Below are positions 17,282 through 25,309 of a stretch of DNA of 64,000 bases, in pieces; position 1 is the stretch's first letter, and every line of letters begins with the position of its first letter. Below the pieces are notes generated by a model that saw only the letters and a program-made list of their open reading frames with translations, was not told where the DNA came from and ran no database searches. Made by a program: the position numbers and the translations under genes. This DNA comes from Agaribacterium haliotis (GTDB taxonomy: Bacteria > Pseudomonadota > Gammaproteobacteria > Pseudomonadales > Cellvibrionaceae): positions 372,126 to 436,125 of the forward strand of contig NZ_NKQJ01000001.1 of assembly GCF_002312815.1 (NCBI RefSeq), read 5' to 3'.

Positions 17282-19241
17282 CATAGTTATAACAAGCCAC
17301 ACCCCGATCGCGCAGGCGCTCAACCAGCACGGTGCTTTCCCGCTCTTTTAAGCGTTTGATCATCAGCGCTTTAGCAAGGTTTTGCACTTCGCCAGCGCAG
17401 TCATTTTGAGTCTCGGCGGCGTCGGCCAAGGCCAGATATTTAAGATCCTGATCTTTTAAGCGCTCGACCAGCTTGGCGCCAATATCGCCGGCAACCTGGC
17501 GCGCAAGCGCATCCAAAATTTCCACATCAGAAGGCAAATCTGCGAGCTTAAATGGAATCACAAACTCCCCCATCTCAACCCCCTCACTGCTATCGTCCTG
17601 ATATTCGCTATTGATAGTAATTGAGTCAGGGAAAATCACCTTGCCAGAGGCCGCTTCAACTAAGCGGTAACTAACGGAAAAGATTCCAACCTTGCGGTGG
17701 CGGGTGACTCCGACACTGATATTTTCGTACTTGCTGACATCAATGGTTTCTGAAGGTTTGTCGACTTTTTTGCGCTCGCGACTGCTCATTTCCAGCCAGC
17801 TGATATAACTCGGGTTTGGAATGGTCTCGCTGCCCACCTCAACCCTCATCATTTTTTTATTATTGGCCTCAGAGCTATCGACCTTGCTTTCCAACACCGA
17901 GCCACTAACCAGCAAATTCACCGATGATAAATTGGACGTTTCACCACTGATATCGCGCTCTCTGAGTATGGCTGCGTACTGCTCGCGCTCGACAATACGC
18001 ACATCGTAGGGCACGTGCTCAAATAAATACTGCGTGATAAATGAGGAAATCACATCGCCGTAGTCCTGATCTTTATACGGCGATTGAAAATCGGTGGTAC
18101 TCAAACGCAGCACTGCGGTATCTCGCACGGCAGCTTCTTGCTCCACAATGGCCTTTCGCAAACCCGGCCGACTTGGCTGAAACTCCTGAATCGCATACAG
18201 GTGAGCAAGCACGGCTTCACTCTCACCCTGCTTGGCCAAGCTGAGCTGCTTCTCCCAAAGTTGCGCACACAAGGGCTCGTAAGCCGACGCCGGAGGCAGG
18301 CTTACCTCAAGCATGCTGCGCACCCCGCGCGCCTGGCTGTACCAGCGATAGCTCTGACCGAGCTTGCTTTTATCTTTAATGCTTTCATCGGCCAGGGCAC
18401 TGAAATAATCGGCCATTTTCTGGCTGGTCGCTGCGAGCTTGTCTTTGATTAAAGGGAAGTCCGGCTGCGCGGCCATGCCCTGCAAAATCTCGTAGGCCTG
18501 ATCGGCCTCACCTTCCGCTAGTTTGTCAAAGAACTGTTTTGCGTAAATTTTGGCATCAACGCCAATCATTTCATCTAACAGCGCCGCATCATCGCCGCGC
18601 ACGCGTTTGATAATCTCGACTTTCGCTAAGGTATTGCTGTCAAAGCGGCCCTGCTCGGATGCAAAACGTACGTCGGCAATTAAGCTATCGAGCAGCTGCT
18701 GCTTTTTTTGCTGCCATTCATCGTAGCCGGTTACTTTGTGCAGACGCGAGGCCAGTAATACTTGCTGCTGCGGTTCTTTTTCATCGCGCAACAAGGCTTC
18801 GAGCTGTTCAATATGGCGGCCGGTTTTTATTGCTTCGGCCTCAACTAACGAAATAACCGGCTGCCACTTGTCTGCGGGAATAGGTGTCTGCGCTTTTAAA
18901 CGGGTCAGCTCCGCCTCGAGATAACTAAGCGGCAGCACCGCTTCGCCATCGAGCCGCTTGGCGGCAAAGTCACTGCTAAGCTCAGACTTTTTTAACTTCA
19001 CTATCTGCGCATCAATCAGTGCCAGCTTGGCGTAGTCTTCGGCGTAGCGCTCGCTCGGCTTGCCCTGCAACTGCCCGGCTAACTGCCCGCGCATAGCAAT
19101 AAGTTCATCAATATTTTGCAGCGATTGAATTTGTGCCGTTGAGCTGCTTAGCAGCGGCTCGCTCTTGGTTGGCGCCCCGCCGCAGCCACTTAACAATAAG
19201 AAAAAAAAGGCGAGACAACTACTCGAAATTTTGGTCGGCAT
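17271..19241 (-). CDS. Large lipoprotein with C-terminal CsgG/LpoB-like region
   Basis: A 656-residue lipoprotein. The signal peptide ends in the lipobox LLLSGC, so Cys20 should be lipidated, and the absence of Asp at +2 favours the outer membrane. Residues about 30-370 are charged and helical, without a domain I recognise. The C-terminal half (about 375-600) resembles the CsgG/LpoB superfamily: AVLRLSTTDF, then YDVRIVEREQYAAILRERDI and VNLLVSGSVLES, as in proteins that read the state of outer-membrane assemblies. Function is not known. The neighbours (nspC convergent, dcd on the same strand 282 bp upstream) do not explain it. The stop lies in a short tandem repeat. A role in envelope assembly or secretion is inference only. 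Confidence 0.7.
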   Translation of the reverse strand: MPTKISSSCLAFFFLLLSGCGGAPTKSEPLLSSSTAQIQSLQNIDELIAMRGQLAGQLQGKPSERYAEDYAKLALIDAQIVKLKKSELSSDFAAKRLDGEAVLPLSYLEAELTRLKAQTPIPADKWQPVISLVEAEAIKTGRHIEQLEALLRDEKEPQQQVLLASRLHKVTGYDEWQQKKQQLLDSLIADVRFASEQGRFDSNTLAKVEIIKRVRGDDAALLDEMIGVDAKIYAKQFFDKLAEGEADQAYEILQGMAAQPDFPLIKDKLAATSQKMADYFSALADESIKDKSKLGQSYRWYSQARGVRSMLEVSLPPASAYEPLCAQLWEKQLSLAKQGESEAVLAHLYAIQEFQPSRPGLRKAIVEQEAAVRDTAVLRLSTTDFQSPYKDQDYGDVISSFITQYLFEHVPYDVRIVEREQYAAILRERDISGETSNLSSVNLLVSGSVLESKVDSSEANNKKMMRVEVGSETIPNPSYISWLEMSSRERKKVDKPSETIDVSKYENISVGVTRHRKVGIFSVSYRLVEAASGKVIFPDSITINSEYQDDSSEGVEMGEFVIPFKLADLPSDVEILDALARQVAGDIGAKLVERLKDQDLKYLALADAAETQNDCAGEVQNLAKALMIKRLKERESTVLVERLRDRGVACYNYALH

Positions 19242-19523
19242 GCTAAGTGTCCTTTAGGCAAACTAGCTCCCGGGCCTGGGAGCTCAGACTTCTTAGCTCA
19301 GTATAGAAGAGCGCCACTGCGCTGCTGGAGAAAGCAACAGACGACCACGCCGACACGCTCACAGCGGGCCGGAATAAGCGCGGCGAGGCTTAAGACCTGT
19401 CCAGTCAGGACCTATGCAACCAAGGCCTAGCAACCAGAAGCTATCGAATTAAAGCCTCTCAAAGCGGCTTAGCTTAGCGACCTAGCTAAGCTAGCCAGCA
19501 AAAAAAAACGCAACACACTTATT

Positions 19524-20093
19524 TTAAGTTTTTGGCAAGGTAACGCCGGTTTGCCCCTGGTATTTACCGCCGCGATCTTTATAAGAGGTCTCGCAGACTT
19601 CGTCACTTTCATAAAACAACATCTGCGCAACACCTTCGTTGGCGTAAATTTTGGCAGGCAGCGGTGTGGTATTACTAAACTCGAGCGTAACGTGACCTTC
19701 CCATTCGGGTTCGAGCGGGGTGACATTGACAATAATGCCGCAGCGCGCGTAGGTAGACTTGCCCAGGCACACAGTCAGCACCGAGCGCGGGATACGAAAG
19801 TACTCAACCGTGCGCGCCAGCGCAAAAGAATTCGGAGGGATAACACAGACATCACTTTTGATATCAACAAAACTGTCGTCGTCAAACGCTTTGGGGTCAA
19901 CAACAGCGCTGTGCACATTGGTGAAGATTTTAAACTCATCAGAGCAGCGAACATCGTAGCCGTAGCTGGAAGTACCGTAGCTGACAATGCGCTGGCCATC
20001 TTCGGCATAGCGAACCTGATCGCGCGCAAACGGCTCAATCATGCCTTCATTTTCAGCCATGCGGCGTATCCACTTGTCGGATTTGATACTCAT
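19524..20093 (-). CDS. dcd: dCTP deaminase
   Basis: Deaminates dCTP to dUTP, supplying dTMP synthesis. At 189 residues it has the standard length for the homotrimeric enzyme. Family motifs are [41 protein letters not shown] and the catalytic-glutamate segment [18 protein letters not shown]. The start [14 protein letters not shown] is conserved in gammaproteobacteria. It lies 140 bp downstream of apbC on the same strand, an order I recall from Pseudomonas, where dcd, apbC and metG are neighbours. Confidence 0.96.
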   Translation of the reverse strand: MSIKSDKWIRRMAENEGMIEPFARDQVRYAEDGQRIVSYGTSSYGYDVRCSDEFKIFTNVHSAVVDPKAFDDDSFVDIKSDVCVIPPNSFALARTVEYFRIPRSVLTVCLGKSTYARCGIIVNVTPLEPEWEGHVTLEFSNTTPLPAKIYANEGVAQMLFYESDEVCETSYKDRGGKYQGQTGVTLPKT

Positions 20094-20233
20094 TGTCTTA
20101 CCTCATACTAACGAAGGCGCGATGGTACAAGATATTAAGGGCAGAGTCAGCGCTTGCCCTAGATTATTAAACAAGCGCGGCTTCCAAATATAGCTTCGCT
20201 CACGGGCTGTTCAGCCTTGCATCAATGCCGCTT

Positions 20234-21298
20234 TTAACCAGCCACAATAATCTCAGGCCCACCATCATCGGCCTGCGTTGCGATGGCCGCAGCCGCCTTA
20301 CGTGCGATACGACAATACGCCAAGGCTTCCGGGCTGTCTGCTTCGCTCACCACGACAGGCTCGCCGCTGTCACTGCGCTGGCGGATATTTAGCGAAAGCG
20401 GCAGTGCACCCAAGGCTTCGACACCGTATTCCTGCGCCAGGCGCTCCGCACCGCCTTCACCAAAGATATGCTCTTCATGGCCACAGTTGCTGCAGCGATG
20501 CACGGCCATATTTTCGATAACGCCGAGTACCGGTACATCGACTTTGCGGAACATCTCCACGCCCTTTTTAGCATCCAGCAGGGCGATATCCTGGGGTGTG
20601 CTAACCACCACAGCCCCGGTCACCGGCACTTTCTGGGCGAGCGTCAAAGCGATATCGCCGGTACCGGGCGGCATATCGATAACAAGGTAGTCGACATCCT
20701 GCCAGCGCGTGTGACCGAGCAGCTGCACCAGTGCGCCACTGGCCATTGGCCCGCGCCATATCATCGGCGTTTTTTCAGTCACTAAGTTGCCCATGCTGAT
20801 CATCTGTATGCCGTGGGCGTAGATCGGGCTGATATTTTTACCGTCGCTGACTTCTGGGCGCTGCCCGGCAACACCCAGCAGCTGAGGCTGGCTCGGGCCG
20901 TAAATATCGGCGTCGAGCAGCCCTACGGTGGCGCCATCGGCAGCCAGAGCCAAAGCCAGATTGACCGAGCTCGTACTCTTGCCAACCCCGCCCTTGCCCG
21001 AAGCCACTGCAATAATATTTTTAACACCGCTTAACTGCTGGCTCTGCACCACCGCAGAAGCAGGCGCAATGCGCTGGCCTATTTCAACCGCCTGCAGCTC
21101 AATACCTTGGCGTTCACACTGCTCTTGTACGCTAGTCGCCAAGCTAGCCGCAAGTGTGCGCACGGGTACGGCAAAGTCCAGCTTTAAACACGCGTCGCTG
21201 TAACTCGGCTCGTCGCTCAGTAAATCTACCAGAGCGCAATTTGTATCGGGAAAATTGAGCGTCGCCAGAACGGCGCGCAGATCGCTGGGCAGAGCCAT
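20234..21298 (-). CDS. apbC: Iron-sulfur cluster carrier protein ApbC (Mrp/NBP35 family)
   Basis: P-loop ATPase that carries and transfers Fe-S clusters in the cytoplasm. The 354 residues comprise an N-terminal DUF59/MIP18-like domain (about 1-90) and a Mrp domain with the deviant Walker A motif VASGKGGVGKSTSSVNLAL, the switch segment DADIYGPSQPQLLG and the cluster-binding CXXC in HRCSNCGHEEHIFGEGG. It diverges from metG across a 313-bp gap. Confidence 0.95.
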   Translation of the reverse strand: MALPSDLRAVLATLNFPDTNCALVDLLSDEPSYSDACLKLDFAVPVRTLAASLATSVQEQCERQGIELQAVEIGQRIAPASAVVQSQQLSGVKNIIAVASGKGGVGKSTSSVNLALALAADGATVGLLDADIYGPSQPQLLGVAGQRPEVSDGKNISPIYAHGIQMISMGNLVTEKTPMIWRGPMASGALVQLLGHTRWQDVDYLVIDMPPGTGDIALTLAQKVPVTGAVVVSTPQDIALLDAKKGVEMFRKVDVPVLGVIENMAVHRCSNCGHEEHIFGEGGAERLAQEYGVEALGALPLSLNIRQRSDSGEPVVVSEADSPEALAYCRIARKAAAAIATQADDGGPEIIVAG

Positions 21299-21611
21299 AG
21301 TACACCTCGTTAAAACAGTAGGCGCGCAAGCATAACAGCCGGCCCAACAAGCTCAAAGCAACTCTGGCGCAGGCAACAATAAACTGCAATTCCGATCAAT
21401 ACGCGATTTGATACAGGCATAACAGATTAATCATATGGAAATTACGCGCTTGTTATTTGCGTGCAGAGCCCGAAAATAGCGGCGATCAAACAGATTCACA
21501 GGTGCCTTTGAGGCCTGTTTCTGCTACTATTGCGCGCCTTTTTTTCGCTGCCAGATCAGTAGCTTACAGATCGCAGCCTCAACTTGACCGAGCGGTTCGC
21601 CAGCTATCAAT
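21299..21611. other. Divergent promoter region between apbC and metG
   Basis: A 313-bp gap without an open frame that looks coding. It must hold promoters for apbC and metG. A TACTAT box near 21520 could be the metG -10 element, but no convincing -35 sits at the right distance. I see no repeat or riboswitch in it. Confidence 0.4.
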
Positions 21612-23663
21612 ATGACAGATAAACGCAATATTCTCGTTACCAGCGCCCTGCCCTACGCCAACGGCAGCATTCACCTGGGCCATATGGTTGAAACCATTCA
21701 GACCGATATTTGGGTGCGTTTCCAGAAACAGCGCGGCCACAACTGTTATTACGTCTGCGCCGACGACGCCCACGGCACCGCAATTATGTTGAGTGCCGAA
21801 AAAAACGGCATCAGCCCGGAAGAGCAAATTGCCAATATCAAACAAGAACACCTTGCGGACTTTGAAGACTTCCTGATCGGTTTTGATAATTATCACAGCA
21901 CCCACAGTGAAGAAAACCGCGAGCTCGCCAGCCTGATTTACGAGCGCGTAAAAGCCAACGGCCATATCGCCGAGCGCAATATCACTCAGGCCTACGACCC
22001 TGAAAAAGGCATGTTCCTCGCCGACCGTTACATCAAAGGCAGCTGCCCGAAGTGTAAAACCGAAGACCAGTACGGCGATAACTGCGAAGCCTGCGGTGCG
22101 ACCTACAGCCCACTCGACCTGATCAACCCAGTTTCTGTTGTCAGTGGCGCAACCCCGGTTGCCAAAGAGAGCAAACACCTGTTCTTTAAACTGCCGGACT
22201 TTGAAGACTACCTCAAAGAGTGGACCCGCGCCGGCCACCTGCAAGATGAAGTTGCCAATAAACTTGCAGAGTGGCTCGACAGCGGCCTGCAAGAGTGGGA
22301 CATCAGCCGCGACGCTCCGTATTTTGGTTTTGAAATCCCCGGCGAAGAAAACAAGTTTTTCTACGTCTGGCTCGACGCACCAATTGGTTACATGGCCAGC
22401 TTCAAACAAATGTGCGAGCGCGAAGGCATCGACTTCGAGACCTACTGGAAGCCAGATTCAGAAGCTGAGCTTTACCACTTTATCGGTAAAGACATTGTCA
22501 ACTTCCACGCCCTGTTCTGGCCCGCGATGCTCAGCAACGCCGGTTTCCGCACGCCTACTAAAGTCTGTGTACACGGCTTTTTGACCGTCGACGGCAAAAA
22601 AATGTCGAAGTCGCGCGGCACTTTCGTGAATGCCCGCACCTACCTCGAGCACCTGCAGCCTGAGTACCTGCGTTATTATTACGCCAGCAAACTCGGCAAC
22701 AGCGTCGACGACATTGACTTAAACCTCGAAGACTTTGTTCAGCGTGTAAACTCAGACCTCGTCGGTAAGGTCGTTAACATCGCCAGCCGCACCGCCAAGT
22801 TTGTACAAAAAGCCGGTGGCAAGTTGAGCACCAATATCGACAACGCCGAGCTCTGGCAAAAATTTGTCGACGCCAACGCCGTCATCGCCAAACTCTACGA
22901 AGAGCGTGAATTTAACAAAGCCATGCGCGAAATCATGGCGCTCGCTGATCTCGCCAACGAGTACATCGCCGAACAAGCGCCTTGGTCTCTGGCCAAACAA
23001 GAAGGTCAGGAACAAAAAGTTCTCGACGTCTGCACGCTCGGCATCAACTGCTTCCGCGCGATCATGACTTACCTGAAGCCAGTGCTTCCTCACACTGCAG
23101 TTGCCGCTGAAGAGTTTTTAAATAGTAAACTCGACTGGAACGAAGAGCTGAGCTTCTTAAGCGAGCACGAGATCAATAAGTTCAAACCACTGATGACCCG
23201 AGTTGAAGGCAAAAAAGTAGAAGCAATGATAGAGGCCGGCAAAGAAGCCGCCGAAGCTCAGGCAGCAAATAATCCCGCCCAAACCACTAACTCTGGTGTC
23301 ACAAATAATGGCTGGTTAGAGAAAGAGCCCGTTGCCGACGAAATTGAATTTGACGACTTTGCCAAAGTCGACTTGCGTGTAGCCTTAATTGCCAACGCCG
23401 AACACGTTGAAGGCGCGAACAAGCTGCTGCGCCTGACTCTGGATCTCGGTGGCGAGACCCGCAATGTATTTGCCGGCATTAAAAGCGCTTACCAGCCAGA
23501 AGATTTAATTGGCAAACACACCGTCATGGTCGCCAACCTCAAGCCGCGCAAAATGAAGTTTGGCATGAGTGAGGGCATGGTATTAGCCGCAGGCCCTGGC
23601 AAAAAAGACATTTATATTCTTGAGCCGAATGAAGGTGCCCAACCGGGAATGAGGGTGATGTAA
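21612..23663 (+). CDS. metG: Methionyl-tRNA synthetase
   Basis: Charges tRNA-Met. The 683 residues match the long, dimeric bacterial form. The HIGH-type motif is in [14 protein letters not shown], the zinc knuckle in [18 protein letters not shown] and the KMSKS loop in [14 protein letters not shown]-terminal EMAP/Trbp111-like tRNA-binding domain (about residues 580-683) shows [22 protein letters not shown] and [20 protein letters not shown] linker rich in Ala, Asn and Thr joins the two parts. The 444-bp gap downstream to rsxA holds repeat copies R4 and R5 and a separate hairpin. Confidence 0.97.
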   Translation: MTDKRNILVTSALPYANGSIHLGHMVETIQTDIWVRFQKQRGHNCYYVCADDAHGTAIMLSAEKNGISPEEQIANIKQEHLADFEDFLIGFDNYHSTHSEENRELASLIYERVKANGHIAERNITQAYDPEKGMFLADRYIKGSCPKCKTEDQYGDNCEACGATYSPLDLINPVSVVSGATPVAKESKHLFFKLPDFEDYLKEWTRAGHLQDEVANKLAEWLDSGLQEWDISRDAPYFGFEIPGEENKFFYVWLDAPIGYMASFKQMCEREGIDFETYWKPDSEAELYHFIGKDIVNFHALFWPAMLSNAGFRTPTKVCVHGFLTVDGKKMSKSRGTFVNARTYLEHLQPEYLRYYYASKLGNSVDDIDLNLEDFVQRVNSDLVGKVVNIASRTAKFVQKAGGKLSTNIDNAELWQKFVDANAVIAKLYEEREFNKAMREIMALADLANEYIAEQAPWSLAKQEGQEQKVLDVCTLGINCFRAIMTYLKPVLPHTAVAAEEFLNSKLDWNEELSFLSEHEINKFKPLMTRVEGKKVEAMIEAGKEAAEAQAANNPAQTTNSGVTNNGWLEKEPVADEIEFDDFAKVDLRVALIANAEHVEGANKLLRLTLDLGGETRNVFAGIKSAYQPEDLIGKHTVMVANLKPRKMKFGMSEGMVLAAGPGKKDIYILEPNEGAQPGMRVM

Positions 23664-23699
23664 ATAGTTTTCTTGTGGTGCTTCGTTTGCCAGTCGGCA

Positions 23700-23793
23700 C
23701 TTGGTTGAAGCTTTTCAGACACGCCGTGAACCCATCCGTGGGGGCTCCGCCGCCGCATCCATGCGGCAGAGGCTCTGAAAAGCTTCAACCAAG
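23700..23793 (-). repeat. Dual GGA-hexaloop repeat, copy R4
   Basis: Perfect 20-bp arms (23700-23719 and 23774-23793) enclose, on the minus strand, loop 1 ATGGAT between CCGC and GCGG and loop 2 ACGGAT between CCC and GGG, 23 nt apart. A second, outer match (near 23692-23702 and 23805-23819) continues the complementarity past a bulge. It lies 36 bp after metG, antisense to it. Confidence 0.85.
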
Positions 23794-23828
23794 CACCTCC
23801 TTAACAAAGTGCCAACTCGATAATTTTT

Positions 23829-23878
23829 TAAAACTTGGTAGTGAAATCAGTTTCAGAGAAAGCTCTACCAAAGTTTAA
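23829..23878. other. Hairpin between repeat copies R4 and R5
   Basis: TTAAAACTTGGTAG on the left and CTACCAAAGTTTAA on the right pair with one bulged base, leaving a loop of about 22 nt. It is not related to the dual-hairpin core and lacks a clear T-run; it may help end metG transcription. Confidence 0.4.
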
Positions 23879-23951
23879 TTACCGCAGTACAGCAATTATC
23901 TGGCCACTGCAATAGAACAAATACGACTCCTTGCGAATTAGCAGGGACTCA

Positions 23952-24061
23952 GGTCTGAACTGGGCACGGCCTATGAAGACCATCTGCGCCATGGATGGCG
24001 CGGCTGAGCCCCCACGGATGGGTTTACGGCGAGTCTGAATAGGCCGTGCCCAGTTCAGACC
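23952..24061 (+). repeat. Dual GGA-hexaloop repeat, copy R5
   Basis: Perfect 23-bp arms (23952-23974 and 24039-24061) enclose loop 1 ATGGAT between GCGCC and GGCGC and loop 2 ACGGAT between CCC and GGG, 23 nt apart. It ends 46 bp before the rsxA start, in the sense direction, so it would lie in the leader of the rsx operon unless the promoter is inside that 46 bp. Confidence 0.85.
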
Positions 24062-24107
24062 GAAACGAACAACCCAACTAGACCAGTCACAATATGCTGG
24101 GAAGAAA

Positions 24108-24683
24108 ATGACAGAATTTGCCGTACTACTACTTAGCACCGTGCTGGTAAACAACTTTGTACTCGTACAGTTTTTAGGGCTGTGCCCATTTATGGGCGTG
24201 TCCAATAAACTTGAGACCGCCATCGGCATGGCCAGCGCAACCACCTTTGTGCTGACCCTCGCCTCCATATGCAGCTACATGGTGTACAACTGGGTGCTTG
24301 AACCACTTAGCCTTGAGTACCTAAAAACCATTAGCTTTATTTTGGTCATTGCTGCCGTCGTGCAGTTTGCAAAAATGTTTATCGAAAAAACCAGCCCGCT
24401 TCTGTACCGCGTGCTCGGCGTATTTTTACCACTGATTACCACCAACTGCGCGGTACTCGGTGTCGCTTTGCAAAACACCAGCAAAAGTCACGGCTTTTTT
24501 GAAAGTGCCATCTACGGTTTTGGTGCGGCCCTGGGTTTCTCTTTAGTATTAATTTTATTTTCAGCCATGCGCGAACGCCTGGCTGCGGCCGATGTACCCG
24601 ACAGTTTTAAAGGCGCCGCCATTGGCATGATCACCGCCGGCTTAATGAGCCTGGCCTTTATGGGTTTCGCGGGGTTAGTCTGA
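24108..24683 (+). CDS. rsxA: Electron transport complex subunit RsxA (RnfA)
   Basis: Integral inner-membrane subunit of the Rnf/Rsx complex, which moves electrons between ferredoxin and NAD(H), coupled to ion translocation. In E. coli it also reduces SoxR. The 191 residues form six membrane helices, with conserved [19 protein letters not shown] near the N-terminus and [13 protein letters not shown] in the middle; these carry the cysteines that bind the intramembrane Fe-S cluster shared with RsxE. GGGAAG precedes the start. It overlaps rsxB by one base (TGATG), so translation is coupled. First gene of rsxABCDGE. Confidence 0.97.
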   Translation: MTEFAVLLLSTVLVNNFVLVQFLGLCPFMGVSNKLETAIGMASATTFVLTLASICSYMVYNWVLEPLSLEYLKTISFILVIAAVVQFAKMFIEKTSPLLYRVLGVFLPLITTNCAVLGVALQNTSKSHGFFESAIYGFGAALGFSLVLILFSAMRERLAAADVPDSFKGAAIGMITAGLMSLAFMGFAGLV

Positions 24684-25309
24684 TGTTGATTGAAGATTTT
24701 CCAATTATTGAAGCGCTGATTGCACTTGGCCTGCTCGCCGCAGTCTTTGGCGCCGTGCTCGGTTTTGCCGCAGTTAAATATAAAGTCGAAGGCGACCCAA
24801 TCGTTGAACAAATTGACGAGCTATTGCCGCAAACTCAGTGCGGCCAGTGTGGTTACCCCGGCTGCCGCCCCTATGCCGAAGCCATTGCCAACGGTGACGA
24901 CATCAATAAATGCCCACCCGGCGGCCACACCACCATTCAAGAAATCGCCAATTTACTCGACGTACCCGCGCCCGAACTCGATGAAGAACACGGCGAAGAA
25001 AGTGAAGTGCGCAAGGTCGCGGTTATTCGCGAAGACGAGTGCATCGGTTGCACCAAGTGTATTCAAGCCTGCCCGGTCGACGCCATTTTGGGTGCGGCCA
25101 AGCAAATGCACACGGTCATCGGCTCTGAGTGCACCGGCTGTGATTTATGTGTCGAACCCTGCCCGGTTGACTGCATCGACATGGTGCCGGTGGCTGAAGG
25201 TTTGAGCGCATGGCGCTGGCAGCTGCCAGAAAACGTCGAGCTGATCGCAAGCGACGTCGCCGGTGAAATAAAAAGCGCCGAAAAAGATGAAGAAGGAGCC
25301 GCAGCGTGA
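24683..25309 (+). CDS. rsxB: Electron transport complex subunit RsxB (RnfB), Fe-S protein
   Basis: Ferredoxin-like entry subunit of the Rnf/Rsx complex, 208 residues. An N-terminal membrane helix ([20 protein letters not shown]) anchors it. A [4Fe-4S] motif follows in [19 protein letters not shown], then two ferredoxin motifs, [16 protein letters not shown] and [16 protein letters not shown]. All expected cysteines are present. It shares bases with both neighbours (one with rsxA, four with rsxC), indicating a tightly coupled operon. Confidence 0.97.
   Translation: MLIEDFPIIEALIALGLLAAVFGAVLGFAAVKYKVEGDPIVEQIDELLPQTQCGQCGYPGCRPYAEAIANGDDINKCPPGGHTTIQEIANLLDVPAPELDEEHGEESEVRKVAVIREDECIGCTKCIQACPVDAILGAAKQMHTVIGSECTGCDLCVEPCPVDCIDMVPVAEGLSAWRWQLPENVELIASDVAGEIKSAEKDEEGAAA

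Noticed and set aside
21579-22409. A 276-codon open frame on the minus strand inside metG
   Set aside because: metG is certain on the other strand; the antisense translation shows no recognisable motif and low-complexity hydrophobic stretches.
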